Positions 16,659 to 24,762 of a stretch of DNA of 64,000 nt are shown piece by piece. The stretch spans positions 434,001 through 498,000 of the forward strand of contig NZ_PDJD01000001.1 in assembly GCF_002563925.1 (NCBI RefSeq), written 5' to 3'. How positions within the stretch are numbered: position 1 is the stretch's first letter; the number at the start of each line of letters is the position of its first letter. The notes beneath the pieces are model-generated. The model was not told the DNA's origin. It made no database searches and worked only from the letters and a program-made list of their open reading frames with translations. The stretch comes from Serinibacter salmoneus. GTDB lineage: Bacteria > Actinomycetota > Actinomycetes > Actinomycetales > Beutenbergiaceae. The position numbers were made by a program, and so were the translations under genes.

Positions 16659-17759
16659 GTGAGCGATCTCTACAGCCAGGCCGGAGTCGACGTCGAGGCG
16701 GGAGACCGCGCCGTCGAGCTGATGAAGGCGGCCGTGGGCCGCACCCAGGGCGCCGAGGTGCTCGGCGGGGTCGGCGGGTTCGCCGGACTCTGGGACGCCT
16801 CCGCGCTGCGGGACTACACCCGGCCGCTGCTGGCGACCTCCACCGACGGCGTTGGCACCAAGGTGGCGCTCGCGCAGCGCCTGGACATCCACGACACCAT
16901 CGGCATCGACCTCGTGGGGATGGTGGTGGACGACATCGTGGTCTCCGGCGCCAAGCCCCTGTTCATGACCGACTACATCGCCTGCGGCCGGCTCGTGCCG
17001 GAGCGGATCGCCGCGATCGTCTCCGGGATCGCGCGCGGCTGCGAGCTCACCCGCACCGCCCTGGTGGGCGGCGAGACCGCCGAGCACCCGGGGCTGCTCG
17101 GCCCCGAGGAGTACGACGTGGCGGGTGCCGCCACCGGCGTGGTGGAGGCCGCTGACGTGCTCGGCCCCGACCGGGTGCGCGAGGGGGACGTGCTGCTGGC
17201 CATGGCCTCCTCCGGTCTGCACTCCAACGGCTACTCCTTGGTGCGCCATGTGCTCGCCGGCACCGGATGGGAGCTCGAAGCCCATGTCGCCGACCTCGGT
17301 CGCACCCTGGGGGAGGAGCTCCTGGAGCCCACCCGCCTGTACACCGCGGCGTGCCTGGACCTCGCCGCGTCACACGAAGTGCACGCCTACACCCACGTCA
17401 CCGGCGGCGGCCTGGCCTCCAACCTCGCGCGGGTCCTGCCCGCCGGGCTCGTGGCGCACGTGGACCGCTCCTCCTGGCAGGTCCCGCCGATCTACTCGCT
17501 GCTCGCGCGCGGCGCGGACAGCGACCTGGTGGCGCTGGAGGGCACCCTCAACCTCGGCGTGGGGATGATCGCGATCGTGCCGCCGGAGAGCGTGGCGGGC
17601 GCGACGGCGCAGCTCACCCGGGCCGGCATCCCGACCTGGGAGCTGGGCCGGGTGGGCGTGGAGACGCCCGACGACGTCACCCACCACACGCTCGTGACCG
17701 GCACGAAGGGCGTGCGCGGCGGCGCCGTGGCGATGGGCGGGAGCTACCGCACGACCTGA
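16659..17759 (+). CDS. purM: Phosphoribosylformylglycinamidine cyclo-ligase (AIR synthetase)
   Basis: 366 residues from the GTG at 16659; a GTG two codons earlier (16653) is also possible, but the GATAGG element at 16645-16650 is better spaced for 16659. PurM closes the imidazole ring (FGAM plus ATP to AIR). Family motifs present: AGVDVEAGDRAVELMK, ATSTDGVGTKVALA, IGIDLVGMVVDDIVVSGA and THVTGGGLASNLARVLP. Length is normal. The gene is divergent from purF and followed by DUF3073, a frequent neighbour in actinobacteria. Confidence 0.95.
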   Translation: MSDLYSQAGVDVEAGDRAVELMKAAVGRTQGAEVLGGVGGFAGLWDASALRDYTRPLLATSTDGVGTKVALAQRLDIHDTIGIDLVGMVVDDIVVSGAKPLFMTDYIACGRLVPERIAAIVSGIARGCELTRTALVGGETAEHPGLLGPEEYDVAGAATGVVEAADVLGPDRVREGDVLLAMASSGLHSNGYSLVRHVLAGTGWELEAHVADLGRTLGEELLEPTRLYTAACLDLAASHEVHAYTHVTGGGLASNLARVLPAGLVAHVDRSSWQVPPIYSLLARGADSDLVALEGTLNLGVGMIAIVPPESVAGATAQLTRAGIPTWELGRVGVETPDDVTHHTLVTGTKGVRGGAVAMGGSYRTT

Positions 17760-17769
17760 GGGGCACCCG

Positions 17770-17821
17770 CGCGCTCGCCCCACCACCCCGCGCGCTCGCC
17801 TCAACACCGCGCGCGCTCGCC
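17770..17821 (+). repeat. 21-base tandem repeat after purM
   Basis: The word CGCGCTCGCC recurs at 17770, 17791 and 17812 with an exact 21-base period; the connecting bases (CCACCACC, TCAACACC) are variants of one unit. The array begins 11 bases after the purM stop. It has no coding function that I can see. Confidence 0.7.
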
Positions 17822-17957
17822 CCACCACCCCGCGAGACCGTGCCGCGTGCGCCGAGAGCGTGCCCGGGGGCAACGTCCTCGTCGCGGGTGGCACGGGCTC
17901 GGCGAGCAGGGTGGTCGGTGGCGGCGTGGACGTGCGCTCGTGCGCGAACGCGCGAGA

Positions 17958-17990
17958 ACCCGCGCACGCACCCATGGTGCGTACGCGGGT
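17958..17990. terminator. Bidirectional terminator between purM and the DUF3073 gene
   Basis: ACCCGCGCACGCACC (17958-17972) and GGTGCGTACGCGGGT (17976-17990) form a 15-bp stem with one mismatch and a 3-base loop. It sits between convergent genes, about 200 bases after purM and 22 bases after the DUF3073 stop, so it mainly serves the minus-strand gene. Confidence 0.65.
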
Positions 17991-18011
17991 CCTTCGAGGC
18001 TCCCCGGAGGG

Positions 18012-18191
18012 TTAGCGCTGGCTGGGTGAGGACCAGTCGTCCTCACCCTCATCGGCGTCGTCGTCGAGGTCGACGCCTCCCGTTCCCGTCGTCAACTCGC
18101 GCTCGAGCGCGGCGTAGTCGGTCTCGGGGCTGTAGTACTTCAGCCGGCGGGCGACTTTCGTCTGCTTTGCCTTCTGACGGCCGCGTCCCAT
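18012..18191 (-). CDS. DUF3073 protein
   Basis: 59-residue, highly charged protein. The start MGRGRQKAKQTKVARRLKY is the conserved basic N-terminus of the DUF3073 family, followed by SPETDYAALERELT and an acidic tail (DLDDDADEGEDD). It is found almost only in actinobacteria, often beside purM as here. Function unknown; the basic head and acidic tail suggest nucleic-acid or ribosome association, which is inference. Confidence 0.92.
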   Translation of the reverse strand: MGRGRQKAKQTKVARRLKYYSPETDYAALERELTTGTGGVDLDDDADEGEDDWSSPSQR

Positions 18192-18345
18192 GGACTCGAC
18201 CCCCTCCACGTTGGATGCCGGGGCGACACCGCCGAAACGTAGTCGCACCGGTTGCTGGAATCTGTGTCCGCACCAGATTACATGGCCGGGCCTGCCGTCA
18301 CCAAAGCGCGCGCTGTGGCGTCGCGCACCACGCGCTCCGGAGTGG

Positions 18346-18636
18346 TCAGCGGCGGCGGATCGCCAGGGTGATGAGCAAGCCGATCGCGAGCACCGCTCCG
18401 GAGGCGATCGCGATCGCCCGCGTGTCCTTCGCCTTGAGGTCCTCCACGAAGCCGAGACCGGCCTGTTGCGCGCGCTGCGCACCCTCCTTGGCCTGCGCGG
18501 TGACCTCCTTGACCTTGGTGCGGGGGTCCACGCGAGCGGCGAGTTCGTCGATGGTGCGCGCCATCTCCTCGCGGGTGCGCTCGAGGTCCGCGGCGATCTC
18601 GTCGGCGCTCATGTTCGCGCGGTCGTTCTCGCTCAC
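18346..18636 (-). CDS. DUF3618 protein with C-terminal membrane helix
   Basis: 96 residues from a GTG at 18636 overlapping the stop of the upstream holin-like gene (an internal ATG at residue 9 is an alternative). The motif SADEIAADLERTREEMARTIDELAARVDPR is typical of DUF3618; for length it is described rather than continued. An amphipathic helical stretch then leads to one membrane helix (AIASGAVLAIGLLITLAI) and RRR. Such proteins usually lie next to holin-like membrane proteins in actinobacteria and are thought to belong to the cell envelope; no activity is known. Confidence 0.85.
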   Translation of the reverse strand: MSENDRANMSADEIAADLERTREEMARTIDELAARVDPRTKVKEVTAQAKEGAQRAQQAGLGFVEDLKAKDTRAIAIASGAVLAIGLLITLAIRRR

Positions 18637-19028
18637 TTCAGGCCCTCCTTGACGATGGTGATGTCCTGCTGGATGTTGTCCTTGATCGCGGGCTTGACCT
18701 GGTTCGCGGCGTCCAGTTGCTTCTTGCCGACCAGCGCGAGCACCGCGGCGATCAGAAGGAAGACCACGGCCACGATCAGCGCAGCGAGCCATGCGGGCAG
18801 GACCAGGGCGAGCGCGAGGATCGCGGTGGCCACCAGCACCAGGCCCGCGACGCCGGCCAGTACCGCGGCTCCCACGAACAGCCCGATGCCCAGGCCCATC
18901 TTCTGGCCCTTCTCCTTCACCTGGGCCTTCAGGAGGGCGACCTCGCCGCGCAGCAGGGACTGGATCTGCTGCGTGAGGGTCGCAAACAGCTCCCCGAGCG
19001 TCGGTTGCAGCGGTGAGTTGCTCGTCAT
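18633..19028 (-). CDS. Phage-holin-superfamily-like membrane protein
   Basis: 131 residues from the ATG at 19028 with GGAG just upstream. Layout: an N-terminal amphipathic segment (LGELFATLTQQIQSLLRGEV), two hydrophobic hairpin helices (about 48-70 and 78-100) and a charged tail. This matches the actinobacterial proteins annotated as phage holin family (DUF1469-like), which are chromosomal and not tied to prophages. It overlaps the DUF3618 gene by 4 bases, a common pairing. There are no phage genes around, so a lysis role is not implied. Confidence 0.82.
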   Translation of the reverse strand: MTSNSPLQPTLGELFATLTQQIQSLLRGEVALLKAQVKEKGQKMGLGIGLFVGAAVLAGVAGLVLVATAILALALVLPAWLAALIVAVVFLLIAAVLALVGKKQLDAANQVKPAIKDNIQQDITIVKEGLK

Positions 19029-19187
19029 CTTCTCCTCCAGGACCGGCAGTGTGCAGCGTTGTGCATCGGCGACGGCACGCGCCACCACTCCTACCCAACC
19101 GCGCGAGGCTGGATGTGGCAACTAACGCGGTGATTCTCGGTGGCGCGGATCACATCGCTGTCGGTGGTTCATGGCAGACTGCGCGGC

Positions 19188-20195
19188 GTGAGCACACCCG
19201 GATCGCTCCTGTTGCTGGATTCCGCCTCGATGTACTTCCGCGCGTTCTACGGCGTGAAGGGCGAGGTGACCTCGCCGCGCGGCGAACCGGTCGGCGCGAT
19301 CCGGGGCTTCCTGGACGCCGTCGCCACCCTGATCTCCTCCCGCAGACCTGATCGAGTGGTGGCCTGCTGGGACGAGGACTGGCGCCCGGCCTTCCGGGTG
19401 GAGGCCATTTCCACCTACAAGGCGCACCGCGTGGCCGAGGGGGAGGGCACCGAGCCCGGCGCGGCCGAGGAGGTCCCGGACGCCCTGTCCGCGCAGGTGC
19501 CGGTGATCGTGGACCTGCTGGCCGCCGTCGGGATCGCCCGGGTCGGGGCTGCGGGCTGTGAGGCGGACGACGTGATCGGCACCCTGGCCACCCGCGCGGT
19601 CGCGGCCGGCTCGCGCGAGGTGGAGATCGTGACCGGGGATCGCGACCTGTTCCAGCTCGTGGCGGACCCCGCGCCGGTGACCCCCGTGCGCGTGCTGTAC
19701 ACCGGCCGGGGGATGCGCAACCTCGAGACGGTCACCACGGCGCGGCTCGCCGATAAGTACGGAGTGGCCGACGGCGCCGCCTACGCCGCCATGGCCACGC
19801 TGCGGGGCGACCCCTCCGACGGGTTGCCCGGTGTGCCCGGGGTGGGGGAGAAGACCGCCGCCGGTCTGCTTGCCAGGTACGGAACGCTCGAGGCGGTCAT
19901 GGAGGCCGCCCGCGGCGAGGATGCGGCGATGTCGCCGTCGGTGCGGGCCAAGCTCCTCGGAGCGCAGGAGTACCTCGCGGCGGCGCCCCGGGTGGTCGGG
20001 GTGCTGCGGGACGCCGACCTGCCCGCGCACGAGGACGCACTCCCCGCCGTCCCCGCCGACCCCGATCGCCTGGCCGCACTGGCCGAGCGTTGGGGTGTGG
20101 GCTCCGCCGTCGCTCGACTCACCGCGGCGATGGCCGCGGCCACCGGAAGCCGGGAGGGTTCTGCCGGTTCGGCCCTCAACCCCCGCGAGGGGTAG
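19188..20195 (+). CDS. 5'-3' exonuclease (PolA N-terminal-like)
   Basis: 335 residues from the GTG at 19188; a start at 19140 is in frame but less typical for the family. The protein begins with LLLLDSASMYFRAFYGVK, the opening of the flap-endonuclease fold found at the N-terminus of DNA polymerase I. Acidic metal sites follow (VVACWDEDWRPAFR, CEADDVIGTLATRAV, EIVTGDRDLFQL) and a helix-hairpin-helix segment (LPGVPGVGEKTAAGLLARYG). A polymerase domain is absent, so it is a stand-alone exonuclease, as in many actinobacteria that also carry full PolA. Role: removal of RNA primers or flaps (inference). Confidence 0.9.
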   Translation: MSTPGSLLLLDSASMYFRAFYGVKGEVTSPRGEPVGAIRGFLDAVATLISSRRPDRVVACWDEDWRPAFRVEAISTYKAHRVAEGEGTEPGAAEEVPDALSAQVPVIVDLLAAVGIARVGAAGCEADDVIGTLATRAVAAGSREVEIVTGDRDLFQLVADPAPVTPVRVLYTGRGMRNLETVTTARLADKYGVADGAAYAAMATLRGDPSDGLPGVPGVGEKTAAGLLARYGTLEAVMEAARGEDAAMSPSVRAKLLGAQEYLAAAPRVVGVLRDADLPAHEDALPAVPADPDRLAALAERWGVGSAVARLTAAMAAATGSREGSAGSALNPREG

Positions 20196-20204
20196 CGTGA
20201 CCTC

Positions 20205-21179
20205 GTGCTGCGGACGGGTCGGACGACGGGGCGGGGTCAGGCCCACGCCAAGGTGATCCTGTTCGGCGAACACGCCGTGGTGCACGGCGCCGCCGCCGTG
20301 GCACTGCCGCTGGGTGATCTGCCGATCCGCGCCACCGCCACCTGGCGGGACGGCCCGCTCACGCTGGCCAGCACCCTGTTCACCGGGCCCCTGGCCCAGG
20401 CGCCCGCCCTGCTGGAGGCGCCGATCGCCGTCGTGCACGCCTGCCTGACCGCGTTCGACCTACCCAGCGAGGGCATCGCGATCGAGGTGAGCGGGGAGAT
20501 CCCCGCCGAGCGCGGGCTGGGTTCCTCGGCCGCGGTGGCCGGGGCCCTGGTGACGGCGCTCGCGGACCTCGCCGGGCGGGAACTCTCGGAGGAGGAGTAC
20601 CTCGAGCTCGTGGCCGTCGGGGAGCGCGTGGCACACGGGCGACCCTCCGGCCTGGACGCCCGGGCCACCGCGGCGAGCGGACCGCTGCTGTTCGAGGCCG
20701 GCGCCGCCCGCGTGCTGGCCAGCACCCTCACCGGTGTGCTGGTCGTGGCCGACTCCGGGGTGCACGGCCGCACCCGGCAGGCGGTCGCGAGCGTCGCCTC
20801 GTTCCTGGAGCGACACCCCGTGCGGGGGGCCACCCTCGTGGCGGGCCTGGGGGCGCTGGCGCACGGCGGCGCACGGGATCTCACGGCGAACCGGCCGCGT
20901 GCGCTGGGGGAGAAGATGTCCACCGCACAGGGGATGCTGCGCGAGTTGGGCGTCTCCTCGCAGGAATTGGACGCGCTAGTGGATGCGGCTGTGGCGTCCG
21001 GGGCGCTCGGCGCGAAACTCACCGGCGGCGGACAGGGCGGCTGCATCATCGCTCTCGCCGAGGACGAGCTGGCCGCCGTGCGGATCGACGCGGCCGTGCG
21101 GGAGGCGGGCGCCGTCGCGACCTGGTGGCACCGGCTCGGACCCGTGACCCCGGACAACGATCGAGCGGAGACCTCATGA
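20205..21179 (+). CDS. mvk: Mevalonate kinase
   Basis: 324 residues from a GTG nine bases after the exonuclease stop. GHMP kinase fold: AHAKVILFGEHAVVHG at the start, the ATP loop ERGLGSSAAVAG near residue 100, the GRPSGLDARAT segment with the catalytic Asp, and KLTGGGQGGCII at the C-terminus. It phosphorylates mevalonate in the first step of the lower mevalonate pathway. The stop overlaps the next start (ATGA). It opens a four-gene operon in pathway order except that the decarboxylase precedes phosphomevalonate kinase. HMG-CoA synthase and reductase are not in the window. Confidence 0.93.
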   Translation: MLRTGRTTGRGQAHAKVILFGEHAVVHGAAAVALPLGDLPIRATATWRDGPLTLASTLFTGPLAQAPALLEAPIAVVHACLTAFDLPSEGIAIEVSGEIPAERGLGSSAAVAGALVTALADLAGRELSEEEYLELVAVGERVAHGRPSGLDARATAASGPLLFEAGAARVLASTLTGVLVVADSGVHGRTRQAVASVASFLERHPVRGATLVAGLGALAHGGARDLTANRPRALGEKMSTAQGMLRELGVSSQELDALVDAAVASGALGAKLTGGGQGGCIIALAEDELAAVRIDAAVREAGAVATWWHRLGPVTPDNDRAETS

Positions 21180-22174
21180 GCGCGGTCCGCGCCGTCGCCC
21201 ACGCCAACATCGCCCTGGTGAAGTACTGGGGGAAGCGGGACGCCGCCCTCATGTTGCCCTCCGCCTCCTCGGTCTCCCTCACGCTGGACGCGTTCTATAC
21301 GACGACGTCGGTGGGCTTGCACGAGGGTGATGCCGACGAGGTGAGCCTGGACGGCGCGCCCCTGACGGGTGGCGCCCTGGTCAAGGTGGAGCGGTTCCTC
21401 GACCTCGTGCGCTCGCAGGCTGCCCCGGGGGTGGCGGGGCGCCGCGCCCGCGTGGCCTCCCGCAACGACGTCCCCACCGCCGCCGGGCTGGCCAGTTCCG
21501 CCTCCGCGTTCGCCGCCCTCGCGGGAGCCGCGGCGGGTGCCTACGGCGTGGCGCTGGACCGCGCGGGGCTCTCCCGCCTGGCCCGGCGTGGCTCGGGGTC
21601 CGCCTCCCGGTCCGTCTACGGCGGCTTCGTGCAGTGGCGCGCCGCGGCCGAACTGCCTCCCGCCGAGGCCGATCTCGCCTCGGTGGCCGAGCCGCTGCCC
21701 TCCTCGCCCGATCTGGACGTCGCGATGGCCGTGGTGGTGCTCGCCGCCGGTCCCAAGGCGATCGGCTCCCGAGAGGCGATGGCGCACACCGTGGCGACCT
21801 CCCCCTACTTCCCCGCGTGGGCCGAGCACACCGAGCGTGATGCCGCCGCGGCCTGTGAGGCGATCGCGGCCGGTGACCTGGAGCGGCTCGGGGAGATCAC
21901 CGAGACCTCCGCGATGCGCATGCACGCCACGATGCTCGCCGCCGCGCCGCCCGTGCGCTACCTCGCACCCGCCTCCCTGGAGGTGCTCGACGCCGTCGCC
22001 GCCCTGCGCGCGGCGGGCACCGGGGCGTGGGCCACCATGGACGCGGGCCCCAACGTCAAGGTGCTGTGCGCCGCGAGCGACCTGGAGGCCGTGGTCGCCG
22101 CGCTCGCCGACGGTGGCCGGCGCACCGTGCTGCGCGCGCGTCCCGGCCCGGGGCTGCGCGTGGAGCGCGAGTGA
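21176..22174 (+). CDS. mvaD: Diphosphomevalonate decarboxylase
   Basis: 332 residues from the ATG that overlaps the mvk stop. It makes isopentenyl diphosphate from mevalonate 5-diphosphate with ATP. Family motifs: AHANIALVKYWGKRD at the N-terminus, NDVPTAAGLASSASAFAAL (phosphate-binding loop), SRSVYGGFVQW, and MDAGPNVKVL near the end with the catalytic Asp. Length is normal. The stop overlaps the GTG of the phosphomevalonate kinase gene. Confidence 0.95.
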   Translation: MSAVRAVAHANIALVKYWGKRDAALMLPSASSVSLTLDAFYTTTSVGLHEGDADEVSLDGAPLTGGALVKVERFLDLVRSQAAPGVAGRRARVASRNDVPTAAGLASSASAFAALAGAAAGAYGVALDRAGLSRLARRGSGSASRSVYGGFVQWRAAAELPPAEADLASVAEPLPSSPDLDVAMAVVVLAAGPKAIGSREAMAHTVATSPYFPAWAEHTERDAAAACEAIAAGDLERLGEITETSAMRMHATMLAAAPPVRYLAPASLEVLDAVAALRAAGTGAWATMDAGPNVKVLCAASDLEAVVAALADGGRRTVLRARPGPGLRVERE

Positions 22175-23304
22175 CCACCCCCGCCGGGCACCCGGGCGTG
22201 GTGGCGAGCGCACCCGGGAAGCTCTTCCTCGCGGGCGAGTACGCGGTGGTCGAGGCCGGGCAGCCCGCCGTGCTGGTGGCCGTGGACCGCCGGCTGACCC
22301 TCACGGTGCGCGAGGCCACACGCGAGGCCGATCTGGTGGGCGCCCGGTGGGCCTACGTCGCCGCCGCCCGCGATGTGGTCCGCGCCGTCGCCGCGGCGCA
22401 CGGGCGCACCCTCCCGCCGTGCGAGGTCTCCACCGTCAGCGGGTTGGACGACCCGCCGACGGACTCGGGGCCCGCCCGCAAGTACGGACTCGGGTCCTCC
22501 GCCGCGGCGACGGCCGCCGCCACGCTCGCGTTCGCGCGGTGGGCCGGCGCCTCCAGCACGGCGGGTCTGGATGAGCAGGCCTGGATGCGCGCGGCCCTGC
22601 TCGCCACGCTGCGGGTCAACCCCGCTGCCTCGGGCGGTGACGTGGCGGCGGCGGTGCTGGGCGGATGGGTGGAGTACACCTCGCCGGACCGCGACTGGGT
22701 CGCGCGACGCCTCGGGGCCGGGGCTCTCGACCCGGATGCCGTGATCGACCTGGTGACCGGTCCCTGGCCCGGGCTCTCGGCGCGGCGACTGGCGCCCGCA
22801 CCCGATTCTCCGGACCACCTGCACTGCGCGGACGACGGGGAATCGGCGGCCGGTCCTCCCACCCTGCCCGAGCTGCGGGTGGGGTGGACGGGGGCGCCCG
22901 CCTCCACCGTCTCCCTGGTGGCGGCGGTGCGCCGGGTGGGGACCCCGCCGTCGTTCCTGGTCGATTCGGCCGCGGCCACCGGTGATCTGGCCAGCGCGCT
23001 GAGCGCGAGGGACACCGCCGCCGCGCTCGCCGCGGTGCGGCGATCCCGGGAGGTGCTGACCGGGATGAGTCGCGAGGTCGGCGTGCCGATCGAGACCCCG
23101 GCGCTGACGGCGCTCACGGACATCGCCGCGGCTCACGGCTGGGCTGGCAAGTCCTCCGGTGCGGGCGGCGGGGACTGCGGGATCGCGCTGGGGGAGAGCG
23201 GCGCACGAGACACTGAGATGCTGCAGGAGTGGCGCCGCGCCGGGATCCGGCCGCTGCCCGTCCGGGTCGCGCCAGGCGCGAGGATCGAGGAGGACGCGAG
23301 ATGA
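22171..23304 (+). CDS. mvaK2: Phosphomevalonate kinase
   Basis: 377 residues from the GTG overlapping the mvaD stop. GHMP kinase with SAPGKLFLAGEYAVVEAGQP at the start, KYGLGSSAAATAA as the ATP loop (about residue 107) and GAGGGDCGIAL near the C-terminus. It converts 5-phosphomevalonate to the diphosphate. The N-terminal GEYAVVE is characteristic of the bacterial mvaK2 type. The stop overlaps the fni start (ATGA), so all four enzymes are translated as a coupled unit. Confidence 0.94.
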   Translation: MTTPAGHPGVVASAPGKLFLAGEYAVVEAGQPAVLVAVDRRLTLTVREATREADLVGARWAYVAAARDVVRAVAAAHGRTLPPCEVSTVSGLDDPPTDSGPARKYGLGSSAAATAAATLAFARWAGASSTAGLDEQAWMRAALLATLRVNPAASGGDVAAAVLGGWVEYTSPDRDWVARRLGAGALDPDAVIDLVTGPWPGLSARRLAPAPDSPDHLHCADDGESAAGPPTLPELRVGWTGAPASTVSLVAAVRRVGTPPSFLVDSAAATGDLASALSARDTAAALAAVRRSREVLTGMSREVGVPIETPALTALTDIAAAHGWAGKSSGAGGGDCGIALGESGARDTEMLQEWRRAGIRPLPVRVAPGARIEEDAR

Positions 23305-24488
23305 GCGAGAACGAGGCCCAGGCCGAGAGCCCCACCTCGCAGCGCAAGGACGACCACATCCGACTGGCGCTCGCCCAGCACGCACCCGAGCGGCCCCGCG
23401 ACTACGACCACGTGCGGTTCGTTCACCACGCCCTCGCCGGCGGCAGCAGCGCCGCCGTCTCCCTGGCCTCACCGGCCTTCTCCTGGAGCGCACCGCTGTA
23501 CGTGACGGGCATGACCGGCGGCACGGCCCGCGCGCACGAGATCAACCGCGGCATCGGGATCCTGGGTCGGGAGACCGGAATCGCGGTGGCGTGCGGCTCG
23601 ATGGGGATCGTGCTGCGCGAGCCGGAGACCGCGGCCTCCTTCACGGTGCTGCGGGAGGAGAACCCGGACGGGTTCGTGATGGCGAACACGAACGCCAACG
23701 TGACCGGGGCGCAGGCGGCGCGGATCGTGGGGATCATGGGCGCCGATGCGCTCCAGGTCCACATCAACGCCCCGCAGGAGATCGCGATGCCCGAGGGCGA
23801 CCGCGACTTCACCGCGTGGCGGGACAACATCGCCGAGATCGTCGACGCCGTGGAGGTGCCGGTGATCGTCAAGGAGGTCGGTGCCGGGCTCTCCCGCGGG
23901 AGCATCGCCGTGCTGCGGGACCTCGGGGTCGGCGGCGTGGACGTTGCCGGGCGCGGGGGCACGGACTTCGGCGCCATCGAATCGGCACGCCGGGCGGGTG
24001 GGGCGCGGTCCTACCTCGCCTCGTGGGGGCAGTCGGCCGTCAGCGCGCTGGTGGACGCCGCCGGCCTGGAGGGCGTGGGTCCGTGGGGTCGGGACGCCGC
24101 CGGGATCGGGACCCGCGGCGCGGGTGCGGCCGGCGTGCTCGGCTCCTCGGCGCCTGCCCCGGTGGACGAGCGGGTGGCCCTGCTGGCCTCCGGCGGCGTG
24201 CGGCACCCGCTCGACGTGGTGCGGGCGCTGGCACTCGGGGCCGATGCGGTGGGCGTGGCCGGGCAGTTCCTGCAGGTCCTCGTGACCGAGGGCCCCAGCG
24301 CCCTCGTGGACACGGTGCAGGAGTGGCTGGAGGAGATCCGCGACCTCATGGCCCTGCTCGGGGCTCCCGACATCCGCGCGCTGCGCCGCACCGACGTGCT
24401 GCTCAGCGGCCCGGTGCGGGAGTTCGCCGAGCTGCGCGGCATCGACGCGGCGGCCTACGCCCGCCGCAGCGCCTGGTCGCAGGTGTAG
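23301..24488 (+). CDS. fni: Type 2 isopentenyl-diphosphate delta-isomerase
   Basis: 395 residues from the ATG at 23301. FMN/NAD(P)H-dependent IDI-2 interconverts IPP and DMAPP. Motifs: MTGGTARAHEINRGI, ACGSMGIVL, HINAPQEIAMPEGDRDF with the metal-binding and substrate residues, VKEVGAGLSRG, and DVAGRGGTDF in the FMN-binding barrel. The protein is somewhat longer than Firmicutes homologues because of an Ala/Gly-rich insert after the flavin region (about 250-290). It closes the mevalonate operon; the palindromic element at 24539-24685 follows. Confidence 0.95.
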   Translation: MSENEAQAESPTSQRKDDHIRLALAQHAPERPRDYDHVRFVHHALAGGSSAAVSLASPAFSWSAPLYVTGMTGGTARAHEINRGIGILGRETGIAVACGSMGIVLREPETAASFTVLREENPDGFVMANTNANVTGAQAARIVGIMGADALQVHINAPQEIAMPEGDRDFTAWRDNIAEIVDAVEVPVIVKEVGAGLSRGSIAVLRDLGVGGVDVAGRGGTDFGAIESARRAGGARSYLASWGQSAVSALVDAAGLEGVGPWGRDAAGIGTRGAGAAGVLGSSAPAPVDERVALLASGGVRHPLDVVRALALGADAVGVAGQFLQVLVTEGPSALVDTVQEWLEEIRDLMALLGAPDIRALRRTDVLLSGPVREFAELRGIDAAAYARRSAWSQV

Positions 24489-24538
24489 CGCGCGCGCCCT
24501 GGCGGCCGCCGCGCAGGCACCGTCCCACGGCGCCCCAC

Positions 24539-24685
24539 CTCGCGGACGGCGGATCGCCTTCGCCTGCGGCGGATACGCGAGTGCGAAGCGCGCGGGGCCG
24601 CGCGTTGTCGCAGGTCAGCGCGTCGCCGTGAGTTCACACCCGTCGCAGATCCGCCGTCCGCGAAGGTGATCCGCCGTCCGCGAAG
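24539..24685. repeat. 147-bp palindromic element, upstream copy
   Basis: Left arm 24539-24574 holds two head-to-tail copies, 20 bases apart, of an inverted word ending CGGCGGAT. Right arm 24648-24685 holds the reverse complement as two direct copies of GATCCGCCGTCCGCGAAG (24648-24665 and 24668-24685, 20-base period). The arms pair over about 36 bases around a 73-base centre, so the element can fold into one long hairpin. A second, diverged copy with the same geometry lies exactly 1210 bp downstream (25749-25895), on the other side of the 24763-25710 gene. Confidence 0.8.
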
Positions 24686-24762
24686 CGGCGGTCCACGCCG
24701 ATTCATCCACAGGCGCTGCCCGACGGCGAACGACCGGCGACGATCTCGGCCACCCTGGGCGG

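Noticed and set aside
18633-19028. Prophage remnant (holin)
   Set aside because: The protein belongs to a chromosomal holin-like family paired with DUF3618; no other phage genes are present.
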